A program made the translations under genes and the position numbers. Below, in pieces: positions 33,690 to 46,145 of a DNA stretch of 64,000 nt; positions within the stretch are counted from its first letter, which is position 1, and each line of letters begins with the position of its first letter. Under the pieces are notes generated by a model, which was not told the DNA's origin, did not search any database, and saw nothing but the letters and a program-made list of their open reading frames with translations. This stretch comes from Aquatica leii (taxonomy: Eukaryota; Arthropoda; Insecta; Coleoptera; Lampyridae). The stretch lies in NCBI GenBank assembly GCA_035610365.1, contig CM069436.1, positions 36,277,117 through 36,341,116 on the forward strand. The letters run 5' to 3'.

Positions 33690-34545
33690 AGAATAATTAC
33701 TAATGCCAAAAATGGACAATCTATTAGGCAAATGACGCTACAATTTAACATTAATAAAAATACAGTGTTTAAAATTGTAAGAAATAAAGAAATTAAAAAA
33801 AAATTAACAAAACTCCAGGATTAGAAAGCAAATAATTTTAACTCTCCGACAAGGTTTGGCTTTGGTAAATTTGTTAAAAAAGAATGTATTTTCAACCGTG
33901 ATTCAGGTCAAATTTTTTTAGGTCTACACAAACTTGTTGTCGACGTGTTAAAGTTTGAGCTGCGTTGTCAAGCAAAAAATTAAATGTAGAACACAAAGTG
34001 AACCGACTTGGATTTGTTTTACAAAATATGCGCCAAAATGAATGTTTTGAAAACACGGTGGTTTTATTTGAAGAAGAAACTTTTCAATCTACTTATAATG
34101 GTAAAATTTGTATTTATCGATCTAGAAACACTAGATTCGATAAACTGTATGTGTCCAAAAATAATAAAAATATCCGGTTTTTTGCTAACATGTAGGACTA
34201 GATATCAGCTCGTGGACTAGTTGTTTTGTGGCATGTTAAAAAACGGTTAAATATTATTTCAACAACAATTATTTCCACATAAGTGTATTCTTTAGAAAGA
34301 TAACTGCTCGATCCATTGAGCTCATCTAGTGACTGAATAGTTTGATGCAAATAATATTTATGTTTTTAACTGACAAAGTTGTAGCCCAGATTGAACTCAA
34401 TGTTCAAACATAAGATATGCAAGATTTACTAGAAATAATTATTAATGCGTGAGCAACAGTAAAGTAAGATAAATTAAGTACTAGTTTCCATAGAAAATTG
34501 GAAATATCCACAAAATAGCATTACTGATAAAAGTTAAGGTTCAAT
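33690..34545 (+). pseudogene. Decayed Tc1-like transposase
   Basis: The plus strand reads, in broken frames: GQSIRQMTLQFNINKNTVF-like text (near 33720, helix-turn-helix), VNRLGFVLQNMRQNE and VVLFEEETFQSTYNGK (34000-34110), CIYRSRNTRFDKLYV (34115-34160), NIRFFANM, ISARGLVVLWHVKKRLN (34205-34250), CSIH-AHLVTE-FDANN (34310-34365) and RQDLLEIIINA (34410). This is the order of landmarks in Tc1-like transposases (RLxFA, FSDExxF, RPxNxRF, WGxIsxxGxGxL, NCPIHxAxxV). The first DE motif survives as EEE. The copy lacks clear terminal repeats and has many stops. Confidence 0.8.
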
Positions 34546-36029
34546 GAGCTAACACCGCCTAGAATCTTTCTATTCAATAAACTTGTTTATTTATTTTATC
34601 AAAAACCGAATTGTTTCTAAATACAGTAATAGTCAGATTAACATAACTAACTAAAAACTTTTTGCGCCGGTAATTTCACTGATCTCTTTAAATATTTTTT
34701 TGGATAGGTTAATCTCCAAATGTAAAGTTAATTTTTTAACAGATGTTATTGTGTAACGTTTTCGTTACTGTTATTATTTGATTTTAAATTATCTATATTA
34801 TTTTAACTAAATGTTGCGTGTAAACCTTAACCTTGTATTTTTATTTTGTGGAGTCGCTACTTTTTAGGGCGTTGTCGCTTTAAAATTCATTCAGTACTTA
34901 GCGTTCGACGACTACGCATGTTGTACTTCATTTTGAAGCCGTGTAATTTTTTTATCTTAGCTTATATCTACAATATCTTTATTTAAAAAGTCTGTGTTAA
35001 TAATACAGACTTTTCTTTTTTTTTATCTACCGATTTTATCTTTAATGAAATTATCATTATCTTTATAATTTGAATGGGTTTGGTATATAAATAATATAAT
35101 AAATACCAATGATCCCAATCGATTTTCGTGAAGAAAATACACTTTGATCATCAATTTTTGATGGCAAATTTCCCAAGGCTATCCGCCAGCTTTAACTCTG
35201 CATTCCGTTGGATGACATCAACGTGAAATTTGATCCATATGCGTGAGTTACTTTTATTTCTACATTCCTTTTCGTTGATTAAAAACTGCTTTATTAACGA
35301 ACTTGGGTTTTCTTCTTACAAAATAACTTACATTTGAACGTAACTTATTAAATACTAAATAACAAAATTCTCTAATTAATATGAAAATTAAATTTGCTTA
35401 CTGCAAATATTTAAAGTAACTTAATTAAAATTGTTTTTCTTACTATATGTAAAGAAATACCGGTATTCACTTAATTTTAAGTTTAATCAATTAAATGATA
35501 AAAATTTCTATTATTAGTTTTAAGTAATCTTACTGAATTTTACCTTACGTATTGTTTTTGTTTTGTTTTGTTTTTGAATATAGGATTATAAATCTTTTGA
35601 GATTGAATCAATGAATTATTCTTGGTTAACTTTTATTGCAGATAAGACTTTAATAGTTTAGTCTTAAAATCAAACTATTTGGCATCCCTGACTTCGGAAG
35701 TTAATTGACCAATTTTGACAATTTTTCTAATTGTTTGATTGATTTCTTTACATTGTTTGTTAGCACACTCTTCGCTTATCTAAACTACCTGAGTTGCGCT
35801 ACAATTGTCTAAAAAATAGGTAGAATATTGATCGAGACATCTTTGTAAAGTAAGAAAAAAAATTTTTTTGTTTATTCTCAACGGAATATAGCAGACAACA
35901 AGAAGAATGCGATAATCATCGTGGAATTGATCTAGGCTTAGCCTAAAATTTATTTTTACGTTAATTGTTATATTTACAATTTGAATATACTAACCAGAAA
36001 TTAAAGAAAATAAAACAAATTGACAAGAT
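34546..36029. other. AT-rich, one strong hairpin
   Basis: No gene recognised. Contains the hairpin at 34986-35014 described separately and a slightly GC-richer patch at 35150-35240 with no readable motif. Confidence 0.45.
34986..35014. repeat. Perfect 10-bp hairpin followed by T run
   Basis: AAAAGTCTGT (34986-34995) and ACAGACTTTT (35005-35014) pair fully around a nine-base loop, with CTTTTTTTTT after it. It resembles a small-RNA 3' end, but there is no promoter or partner sequence, so chance or a relic inverted repeat is likelier. Confidence 0.5.
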
Positions 36030-36653
36030 ATGATGAAACTACTACAAGATTTAAACGATAAATTTGATAAAATAGAAGATAGAAATGATATATTTCAAAA
36101 GAAGATTAATAAGTACCAGAAAGAAATGAAAAAACTAAAAAATGGTGACGCACAATTATATAACAAAAATAAATTATTAAAACAAGAATTAATAATGCAA
36201 GAAAAAAGAATTGAAAATCTAGAGAAAGAAATTAGAAAGAATAAAATAATTATACATAAAGTGGAGGAGCAAAAAAAAGAGAAGTATATCCAAATAAAAA
36301 AAGTAACAGTAATTTTAAGATATATGAATTTATCCATAAACATTAAAAAATTTCATAAAACCAGTAAACGTAGTTATGAGACGCCTACTAATGGCAACCG
36401 GAAAAAAATTACTAGAAACAAAAACGATGGATTGGAAATGAATAATGCCACAAATATAAATACAACACAAAAATTAATAATAAAAAAGAAAAAAGTAAAA
36501 ATACATAACCAAATACAAGTTGCAACTTGGAATATTAATACAATGCTAAGAATAGGTAAAAAGGAAGAAATAACGACGAAATTACATAAATATAACATAG
36601 ACGTAACGGCTATCAGGAAACGAAATAGGAAAAAAAAACAGGTAAAACAATAA
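36030..36653 (+). pseudogene. LINE ORF: coiled coil plus start of endonuclease
   Basis: A 207-codon open frame. Residues 1 to about 95 are charged with heptad-like spacing (LQDLNDKFDKIEDRND, LKQELIMQEKRIENLEKEI), a coiled coil of the kind found in LINE ORF1 proteins, ending near NKIIIHKVEE, which resembles the common NNIIIHGVxE. Residues from about 165 read QVATWNINTMLRIGKKEEI and HKYNIDVTAI, the start of an RTE-type AP endonuclease (xATWNVRTMxxxGKxxEIxxxLxxYxIDIxAIQE). The catalytic asparagine in WNIN is present. The frame breaks at the QETRW site. The merger of an ORF1-like coiled coil with the endonuclease in one frame is noteworthy and may be native to this family. Confidence 0.75.
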
Positions 36654-36834
36654 AAAAATTTATGTACCTTTACGTATAGTGTAAAAGCAAAAAGAGAGAG
36701 TAGTAGTCTTGGCTTTTATATAAAAAATAAGCTAGTTGTTACATGTCGTTATTGTGCATTCATCGAAACGATTTATTCTGAATTCAAATTAACCACGGCA
36801 CTGTCTAAGTACACTACTGATTCTTCTTATAAGT

Positions 36835-38000
36835 GAGGATAAACGGTATATACGCTTTCAAAATTCCATTTTTTGTTTTTACTTTTTGCTGTTAAAAATC
36901 GCTGGTGAACAGACGTGTTATATTAAGACATGTAAGTAGTTTTCTTTCTGATGAATTTTTCCCGGTAGTGATTTTCAATACGTTTTTAGCGGATGTGTTA
37001 GGAAAAACCTAAATGTATTCTATGTCGAATTTTGCGTTTTAGGTTAATTACGCGACGTTCCCAGGTAGTAAAACAATTCTCAAAGATGGTGACGTCACGT
37101 TATGTTTTTACTTTTTTTCAGCAAGTTTCGGGAAATTACCATGCTATATTTCCACCCGATTGTCTTTGAGGATATGCATGTAACCTGTATGTATGCTAGT
37201 TATTTGGTACAGCATAGATCTTCTTATATTTACATTTACTACTTAACTTGTGTGAGCTCTGTACGTACCATTTTTTAGTAACATAGAATTTTGCTTTTTG
37301 TAATTGACTTCAATTGTATTTATTAATCGCCAGCTTTTAGCGTATTTATTCTGTTTTGTATAATAACGTTAAATTATACTAACTTAAATTTACTTTCAGT
37401 CACAAATTTTATATCATGCGTAACCTTATGTATTGCCGTTGAGTACGTTGACGTGACATCTGTCAAATTTCTGTCCTCATTTAAACGCAGTCATAACCAA
37501 AAGCAAAATAACAATAACCGTCGTATATAAACTTATATACGCATCGTTGCCGTTTCAAATTAGATTAATAGGAGTAGTAGAAGTCACTACAATTGACGAA
37601 AAAATGTCGGTTTGATAAGCTACTACCCATATTTTAGTTTTTTTTTATTCATTATTGTCACTGTCGATTGTCGACTTATTTTGAAATTGCATAGTAGACA
37701 AGGTAGTTTAATCAAGTAATATTTTAAAAGCATTTGTTGTTAGAAATTGAATATAATAGGTTTTATGATAGGTTGTCTAAAAATATATATATATAGCTGT
37801 GATATTAATGTATTTGTCGACAAATTTTTAATTGTTATTAATTTATTTCTGTCTGTTGGTTATTCCCTCTTTCTGAAATAAATATATTACTGTTCAAAGC
37901 TGTGTTTGGTCAATTTGTTCCTTCTAGTGATCGACAGACTTAAACGTCTTTATTGGAAAATTTTTACTTGTTTTTGAGCTTTACGACCTGCTTGCCGATA
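36835..38000. other. T-rich insert inside the LINE, possible solo LTR
   Basis: Composition flips from A-rich to T-rich and back, and LINE homology is missing here. The insert has a TATA-like palindrome (GTATATAAACTTATATACGC near 37526-37545) and, 330 bp later, an AATAAA signal (37877). Promoter plus polyadenylation signal a few hundred bases apart is what an LTR would show. I could not define its ends or a target duplication. If it is an LTR fossil, the family is unknown. Confidence 0.35.
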
Positions 38001-38890
38001 CAACCGAGTTAGCCGCCAGCAATAAAATTGCAAGAAAATTCTCATAACATAATAAATAACATAAGAGTTTCAAACAGTAGATGGTAATATCTACGCAACC
38101 ACAGAAGTCGCGGAAAATACTATAAATATGTAACTTAGTCAAACAAATTTAAAAACAAAACAAAATTTCAAAGGACTGAAACACTAGTATAGTAAGCCTA
38201 ATATATAAAAAGAAGAAAAACAAATTGCAAACACTATAAGTCAGTAGTTATATTTAACACCTCTATAAAATCTCGGCAAGCTTGATAAACAAAAAGCTAA
38301 AAACACATGCTGAAAATATACTTGAGAACTACCAAAACGGCTTTAGACTGTGTCGATCAGCCATAACTGCAATCCACACTCTAGAACAAATCATTTAAAA
38401 ACAGTAGGACTGCTTTTACTCAATTAACCTATTTGCAAATTCATGTTATTTGTTGTTTTTTTAGGATTAAGTGATTACGTACTAAAGGTAGGTACCAATA
38501 GCATGTACATCGCCGGATGTGTTTTCTGGTTAGCAAAGTCCAGAAGCCGTTATTAGGCTATAAACCTGCTTAAACTTTTGTTTATTTTGATTTTGATGTT
38601 TATTTTGTTTTATTTTGAGTTTTCCAAACAGTCACAGAGTTTTAAGTAGAATCCAAGCCCATATTTACTAAACACTGAAAATTATCTTATTTATATTACT
38701 TTCATACAGGTAATTTTGATAAAAAAGAAAAACAAAACAATGGAGAAACGCGCTGAAAAAAGACATAAAGACACTGGAAATAAAAAATATAATGTAAAAA
38801 TGCAGGGATAGAAAAGAATGGAAGATGATGACAGAGACTGCCAGAACCAACGACAAAATATAGAAAAACTTAATAACAAAATAATCTACC

Positions 38891-40186
38891 TCAACAAATA
38901 GATTCAAAACGCCTAGGCGTCAGCCATAATTCGAAAAATTGCTAGATTCAATGATAATGCTTTAAAATTAGCAAATATTAGACATTTATAAACATTTTGA
39001 ATTGTTGCAAATTCTTGAAACACTATTTAATTTTGTTTAAGTAGACGGAAAAAATCCTATAAGAGGAGTACATTAGATTAAATCTATGCTAAATAAGAAC
39101 TGACAAGTTGACGTTTAAATTTTTTTTTGTTTAAAAATACAAGGTAAAAACATTACTATATTGCGATAATAGAACTTGTAAACGATATTTTTGTATATTT
39201 ACAAAAGATAAATTATGGATATCCGACAAGGTCAACTTATTTTTACGTACATCCGACTTCAAAGTTACTATAGTAGTAGCTTTTGTTCGAATGCAAGCAA
39301 AAAGAATGTAAACAAATTAAAGAATATCATACAGATTATACAGCAAATATTTGTACCAAATGTATCTTTTGGAACGTATCCGACCCAACTTCAAAAACTT
39401 TGGACTGTGATGTAAAGTATACAGCTTGTGATAAGTGAGTATTAATTCGCGCTTATATGATTTAAAATTCTGGCACTTTTTAGAAAAAAAAAACAGTGTT
39501 TCTAATATAAAAATAAAACTTTAGTAGAAACGTAATAAAACAATAATTGTAATGAAATGTATAAAACTAGTATGTATTAAAATTAATTATTTTTGTAAAC
39601 TTTTCAACCCTGCATTTATTTTTACTTATTTTCCATAACATAAAGTTTGAAATAAACCCTTATAAAAAGAACAAACCAAGTTGTACCAAACAAACTGCCA
39701 TTACTAAATAACGTAATTTGTAATACTACATTTATTTGCAAGTTGCAACGTTAAAAGTCGCGATAACTTCAGTTGAGTGTTATGTAAACGCATCGAATCA
39801 AAGCCAGAAGTTTTGACTTGTAAATACGTATGCAAAACTCTATCCTTTTCTCTTTATTACCGCATTTTATTTTATTAATTTCCAAATTTAGCGACATCCC
39901 ATCATTTATTTAACTTAAACCTGACAACTCTCTTATAAGAGTGATCTTTTTATTTGTAACTTTAGTACAGAAACTAATAAAAAGAAACATCTATAAGCAA
40001 AATTGTGCTATTTTTGTTATCTTGGACTATTCAGTTTTGTTTTAAAAACTTAGATATTTTTAATTCAAAATTTTAGTTTAGTTGCGTTTTTAGTTGTAAA
40101 CCTAACATTTGTAGTTGGCCGACTGACAAACTATTTATTTTCTATCTAATAAGCGTAATTAGTTTTTTTTTACTATTATAATTATT
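38891..40186. other. AT-rich, nothing recognised
   Basis: No domain or repeat was found. The 66-codon frame at 39215-39415 has no family resemblance. Confidence 0.45.
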
Positions 40187-40640
40187 TTAGTTACGAAATT
40201 TCCGACTAGTTTTGCACAATTGTGCACCTTTAAGTAGGCGCGTGGTTATGTGCTCGAGGATAGCAATCTTTTTTTTTTGTGAACACACGTAGCAGCGTGT
40301 TCTCTTTACAGCTTGAGGAACTTTCTCTTCTACAAGTTCAAGGCACTCATCAGACTCGATCTGTAGATACTCAGCCAGTCTTTTTCTAGTGGTCCTGGGA
40401 ATATGAAGATCTTTAGCGCGTTCTTTTTGATAAGGTCTTGCCACTTCTCGTCCAAATACTCTTCTAGGGATTGAGTTGCCTGTATTGCAATAGTTGAAAA
40501 TAGTCAAGGCATTTTCAGCACTGACATTTATCATGTGAAAAAATACTGTCATAAACTATCGTGACATAACTTATCGAGTGTGTCTTTTTATCACCTGATG
40601 TTTTATCAATCTTATTATCAATAAGTAAAATAGACAATAA
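40187..40640 (-). pseudogene. piggyBac-family transposase, C-terminal fragment
   Basis: A 121-codon minus-strand frame (40552 down to 40187) begins MTVFFHMINVSAENALTIFN, the helix after the last catalytic region (RWPMxVFFHxIDxxxxNAxIxY). It continues with RPYQKERAKDLHIPRTTRK and ends with a cysteine domain KRTRCYVCSQKK, as in piggyBac C-termini, though most later cysteines are missing. Just upstream, in another frame (to about 40640), DKTSGDKKTHSISY corresponds to the NKTKGGVDxxD segment without its catalytic D. Everything N-terminal of that is gone. Confidence 0.8.
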
Positions 40641-43306
40641 GATGACAAATTTTGGTTTTCGTGATACGTATGACATATTGTATTTAAACATTAAATACCA
40701 AAAGCTTGCATCTCAAAAATCCTTTTATATTTGATTATATAAACATCATTGTTAATAGAATTAAATTTAAACAGAATAATTGATAAACACTAATATTACT
40801 TTCGAAATAACTTGAAATAAGTAATGTTGAGAAAATACTTTTAAGTTTGAGTTTGAGACGTCGAAACATTTTCATTTTTCATGAATAATTTGTCAATTTG
40901 CTTACTTACGTATTATTTTCTTTACAGTATACAGAATGTCAGAAAAAAAGAAGAAATTGTCTGGATACCAGAATTTGTTGAATAAAAGAAAAAAAAAGGA
41001 AAAACTGGAAAACCATGTCAAAATTACGCATTTTTTTTTCAAAACTCGAGTCTAATTTGCCAAATATTAATAACAACAATAATACAGCTGAATCCCAATA
41101 TTCTGAACCTGTATCTAAAACAAGTATTAGCAACAAACAAGAAACTAGTCTTCTAGAATGCAATCCATTAACACATTCAAGTTCCGCTAATAATAAAAAA
41201 TCAACAGCTTCAAAAATTACCAGAACGGAAAATATGAGTCAACTTTCGAAAGATGCTGCACTATGGTCAAAGAAGTTACGTTCTAATAATATTCAAGAAT
41301 TAGTAGAACGTCGCCCTGCTCATTATCAAAACAAAAATGATATTTATCCGAGAGAGAGGCGTAAATTTTGCAATTGTAACTTCTTTAGAACCGAACAAAG
41401 AAAAAATTTAGCGTTTTTGGTTGTATTTCGAAACAAAAAATTCACTTTACTGTTTCTGTTGCAAAATTTTTAATGACAGCGATTTGAAATCTGTTCGTCT
41501 TAGTGATGAATCTGGTTACAATGACTGGCAGCATTTAAGTGAACATTTAAACATTCAGGAAATACATATTGAAAATGTTCGAAAATTGCTAGATTTTTCT
41601 AATAGTTTTAATAAAAATAAAATAATTGATTATGCAATTCAAAATGTAATAAACAAAGAAAGTAAATACTGTAAAGTTGTTATAGAATTTTTTTTTAAGT
41701 GATTCCGTTTTTAGGTCAGCAAAATTTAGCATTTCGTGGAAGCAGTAATAAGTTGTTTAAGAAAAACAATAGTAACTTCTTAAAATACATAGAAATCATT
41801 TCCAAATTCGACCCAATTATGTCAAAACATACAAAACGCTCTCAAATAAAAGATCACAAAAACTATCTCGAGGATAAAATACAAAGTGAAGTAATCAACT
41901 TGATCGGTGAAAATATCAAAACCAAAATTTTAGAACTAACAAAAAAGGCAAAAAATAATTCCATATTATTAGACTGCACTCCTGACTAGTCGCCAAGAAC
42001 AAATTTTACTTTGTATAGGATTTGTTAATTTAAAGAGCACGGGAATTAGTATAGAAGTACATTTTTTTTATTATTTTGTCCTATAGATGACGTGTCGAGT
42101 GAAGGCTTGACAAATTTTTTTGTCGGCGTTAGAGAAAGAAGGCTTAATTATCAACGAGGGGTTACGACAATGAGGCAAATATGGGTGGTAGGCATAATGG
42201 TCTACAAAAAAAAATTTGCATTTCAATCCGTGAGCTTTCGTTGTTCCTTGTTGCAATCATACCCTAAATTTAGTCGCCAATGATGCCGCAAAATCGAATA
42301 CTTTGAACATCAATTTTTTTTTTAGTTCAAGAATTGTTTGTATTTTTTTCAGCTTTTACTAAACGCTGGTCAATTCTGAAATCAAATGTATCTAATCTAA
42401 CAAATTTAATTTTAAAACCTTTATCGGATACTTCATGGTCTAGTAGAATAGATGCAATAACTCCTATAAAGTATCAACTTGGGGAGGTTTATGATGCTCT
42501 GTTTGAAATAAGCGAAGGAAACTTTAAAAATAACGTACAAAATTTGGCTGCATCGTTTGCCAAAAAATTGCAAAATTTTGAGTTTATTTGCATTCTTATA
42601 TTGTAGTATAATAATTTAAATAGAGTTAACATTGTTAGTAAAATTATTTAAAAACCGAACCTTGATGTTGCTCAGCGTTGTAATCATTTAAATAATTTAA
42701 GTAATTTTGTGAAATCTTATCGCTCCCATAAGGGTTTTAATAATCTATTGATTGATGCTAAAGAAATAGTATCCAGCTTAGACATAAATCCTAAATTCAA
42801 AAAACAAAGAGGTCTAAAACGAAAAATAAAAACATTTTGATTATAAATATGACGATGAACCGATCCACGACGAAACTTTATAGTTCATAGTTGATTTTTT
42901 TTATTGCTCAAGATGTAATCATAACATCGGTGAAGAGAGATTCTAATTACTTTTAGTAAATTTAAAAATTATTCTAAAAACGAACAATTAGAATTATGTC
43001 AAAAAGTTCAAATTCAGTAAACGACTAAAATCGCAATAAACGAGACATAACTGCTGTGGAACTTAAAGATTTGCAATATTTACAAAATTTTGATGAAAAA
43101 GTGATTACGTCTCTAGAAAAAAATTTAAATTATATAACAATTAACAATTTAGTAGATTCTTTTCCTAATACGAGCATAATACTTTGTATTTTATTGACAA
43201 TGCTGCTTTCTGTTACTACCGCAGAACGATCTTTTTCAAAACTCAAAACAACAAAAAAATATTTAAGATCGACTATGGGGCAAAACCGAGTAATCTTGCT
43301 ATCATG

Positions 43307-44596
43307 TGTTACAAGTTTTTGGTGGTTTTACGAACCTGCACGGCCAACTCTCAATAGTCGGAGAGAGGGTAGGGTTCCTAGAGAAGATTGAAAAGATAAT
43401 TAAGGGCGCCAGAGCCTATCCAAAGTCAGTTCTGCCTGCTCACAACAGAATGGTAAGAAACTTGTAACTAGATGTTAGGTTCGTAATTGCTGAAAGAAAC
43501 GAATAAAAGGAAAAGAAACTCAATCGTTAATAACAATTGTACTTTAATTACTCTATCACGATAAATATAGTAAGAGTTAAATAGTCAAATCTAAGTAGGT
43601 ATTAGCGAAAATATACAAAATAGAATAACCGCAGGATCGGCAACTTACACTACACGTCAACCAAAAGTGTAGCCACCAAAACATATATAAACTTTATCAA
43701 TAAGTAACATGAATAATAATAATTTACGGTGGATATAAGCAGCGAGCGATAAGTCATTTACTTAACTTAATTTAGTAACAATCACAAGCAACACGTCAAT
43801 TTGCACGTACAATTAGTAACTATAGTAAGTTGTGAATATACACCGTAGCGACACGAATGAATAAGAACAAGAAAAAGTGACTTACCAGGGCGACCTTCAG
43901 AAAAACGTTTTTCCTAATGGCTTCCTGCAATTAAACTTCCTGAAAAATAATCGTGTCTACCTGGCGACTCACAAACTACAAATAAAGACACATTTAAGGG
44001 ACAGTAATCGAACCGACACTTATCGTCTGCTGTTACATTAATGTTACGCCTATGGTGGTATTAAGTAATTGCCTCCGAATAGAATTCAATCGTATCCAAT
44101 AATTATGATCTTCCGAACAAGGTGAGAATCATCAAGGTTAAGTTATGGCCTCCGAATAGAATTCAATCGTATCCAGTAATTAAGATCTTCCGCTTTCGAT
44201 TATAGTTTTCCCTTGAGGATTTTATGTACCGATACGAATACCCCTATTCATGAAGGTGGCACATGGCGCTAACCAAAAAGACATAAAAATTACGTTTAAT
44301 TAAAGAAAGAATAAAATCACTTACTCTGCGTGGATGAAATCAATTATTTAAGAGAAACTACTAATTTCCATCGTGTCCCAACACGTGGATGATTCTTGAA
44401 AACGATATTCAATTCACGCAGACATAGGTACTAACAGGTACGATGTTAAAGTGAAAATGCCGGTCTGTCACCGGATGTCGTCGGCTCAATACAAAGTGAC
44501 CAACGAACCCGATAGATGGCGTCAAGAAATATAAAAGTGATTTTTAATTAGACTGATATACAGGGTAATGCATTATTTAAATTTATGTACGTAACA
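43307..44596. mobile_element. Solo LTR fossil inside the hAT gene
   Basis: The insert starts TGTTAC and ends GTAACA, short inverted ends of the TG...CA kind, and is flanked by the 4-bp duplication CATG (43303-43306 and 44597-44600). The hAT reading is interrupted exactly here and resumes just after it. No coding content is visible, so it is a single LTR left after recombination. A 4-bp duplication suits the Gypsy group. It carries an internal 45-bp direct repeat. It is younger than the hAT copy it interrupts. Confidence 0.8.
44071..44192. repeat. 45-bp direct repeat, period 77, inside the solo LTR
   Basis: GCCTCCGAATAGAATTCAAT and the following 25 bases occur at 44071-44115 and again at 44148-44192 with two differences. 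Repeated blocks are common in LTR regulatory regions. Confidence 0.85.
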
Positions 44597-44669
44597 CATG
44601 TTAATAGAAATGGACCAACTACAAGAATTCGACACTGAAGATTTAATTAAACAATTACGCAAAAATTAA

Positions 44670-46145
44670 AGCACAAAAACTCAATTCACCTTTAATAGGT
44701 GACATTTTGCATTATTAAAATAATATATTGTTTTTATTTTTATTTGTCGATCAGTTTCGTCCTGTGATATATAAACGAGTATTTTTAATGTTTTAAATAT
44801 TTTTTTTATTTCACATGCTTTTGTATCATATATTACATTTGAAACTAAAATACAAAAATTTTAAGTTGTGATACTGTTAGAATATATTTCTGTTTTCTAT
44901 AAGTTTATAATTACGTTATGTACCTCAATGAAAAAATACTTGTATGGCTTATGGCTTGTACTTGTAAAATATAAAAATTAAAATAAATTTATGAAAATAC
45001 TTTTTAAAATTATTTTTTAATAGTGGATAATAATACCTAACTTAACCCGTATCTGTACTCACATATGAACGTAATACAAATTTGGGGCGTTATTTTAAAT
45101 TTGCACAAGAGCGCCAAAGTATTTTCTGTTTGGATATTTTTAAACTGTATATTTGTTACACTTCTGTCCTATAATACTTATCTGGTATAAAGATAATGTA
45201 ATGTGCGAAACGTGTTCTGTTTGTATGGATAAAACTGCTTATCAACTATAAAATTTAGCAATAGTTTGTAACTTGTAAAATCGTATAAAGCATTTTCTAC
45301 TTATTATTTATGGCGTCACGTAAAATATGTAGTTACAGAATATTGATAAAACAAAAATTTCATTTAATTTTAATTTACTTTGTGTGTTTTTATACAGTTA
45401 ACTTAATACATGTAAATATAATAATTTTGATTACATATAGAGTATAACGCTGTAAAACTTTATAATTTTATACAATTAAAAACAATATATTATTACTACG
45501 GCACAGTTTTAAAATATGAAACTCTATCTAAACATTTAATATAATATAAATAATTTAATTAACTCCAGTAAGGTGTTAACTTATGTAAATAACCCTTTTT
45601 ACAAAACATTAAAATTCTGTTGTAAATTAAATAATAATTCAAAACAAATTACGCACAAAATGCTAATACAGAAGTTCAAATTAAAAAAACAAAACGCATA
45701 CTGTAAAGATAATAAAATAAAGTAATCTAATACAAGATATAACTATCTACAACAATAACTATTTGTCAAATTAAATTTATTTACCACAAAATAAAAAAAA
45801 ATTTAATACAAATATTTACAAAACTTTTTTGTTATTACAGTTTGAAAATTAACGTTTGAATACAAGTTTTAGGTAAAAAAAGTGTAATACTTTCTAGCAA
45901 GTGCAAAATAGTATATTGTTTTATTAGGTTTAAAAATGGCATTTTCAAGCAAATTTTGCGTTTGCTAGGCAAAGCAAAGCGTAGCCGAGCAGATGCAAAA
46001 CTGCGAGACAAAAAAAACTTTTAATCCGAATAAAACATGCTATTTTTTCTCTAACCGAAATCACTTATTTAACTATTAATTTGTGCTTTGAATTTATTAT
46101 AATAAATTTATTTAACACTAATTGCAATTACTGTTTATCCACATT
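44670..46145. other. AT-rich, nothing recognised
   Basis: May include the 3' end of the hAT element, but no terminal repeat was identified. A small GC-richer patch at 45950-46010 (GCGTTTGCTAGGC) is unassigned. Confidence 0.45.

Larger units (their letters stand above)
36030..38890 (+). mobile_element. RTE-like LINE, decayed, interrupted by a foreign segment
   Basis: Sense-strand pieces appear in the correct order. An ORF with coiled coil runs into the start of the AP-type endonuclease (36030-36653). GFYIKNKLV (near 36710) fits the next endonuclease part. EFQTVDGNIYATTEVAEN (38068-38122) fits the linker GxxxTDxxEVAExx. LINKKLKTHAENILENYQNGF and RLCRSAITAIHTLEQII (38285-38400) are the RT segment LLxRLxxYxExIxxxYQxGFRxGRST. 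LKKDIKTLEIKN and RDRKEWKMMTETARTND (38757-38860) are the C-terminus. The YADD core of the RT is not visible. Base composition is A-rich in these parts but flips to T-rich between about 36835 and 38000, marking an insertion. Confidence 0.75.
40936..44669 (+). pseudogene. hAT-family (ZMYM1/TTF-type zinc finger) transposase, split by a solo LTR
   Basis: Start MSEKKKKLSGYQNLLNKRKK at 40936, right after an acceptor-like TTTCTTTACAG. In order, across frames: KITHFF; RRPAHYQNKNDIYP and LYCFCCKIF (TTF-type zinc finger, 41300-41480); WQHLSEHLNIQEIH; IPFLGQQNLAFRG (41700-41740); a stretch with LLDCTPD (41968-41988, first catalytic D region), IDDVSSEGLT (42085), KRWSILKSNV (42360); and the dimerisation tail FPNTSIILCILLTMLLSVT and AERSFSKLKTTKKYLRSTM (43165-43280). 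The last 23 codons, LIEMDQLQEFDTEDLIKQL, resume at 44601 after a 1,290-bp LTR. Order and length fit a full-length hAT transposase; several frameshifts and a loss around 42610-43050 disable it. Confidence 0.85.

Noticed and set aside
36095-36598. Two minus-strand open frames rich in F, I and S
   Set aside because: Antisense to the lysine-rich LINE coiled-coil frame; typical shadow of A-rich codons.
38668-38907. Minus-strand hydrophobic frame as a membrane protein
   Set aside because: Antisense to the A-rich LINE C-terminus, which reads RDRKEWKMM on the plus strand.
40850-40885. GACGTCGAAAC as another PLE hammerhead
   Set aside because: No CTGATGA-like half within range; just upstream of the hAT start.
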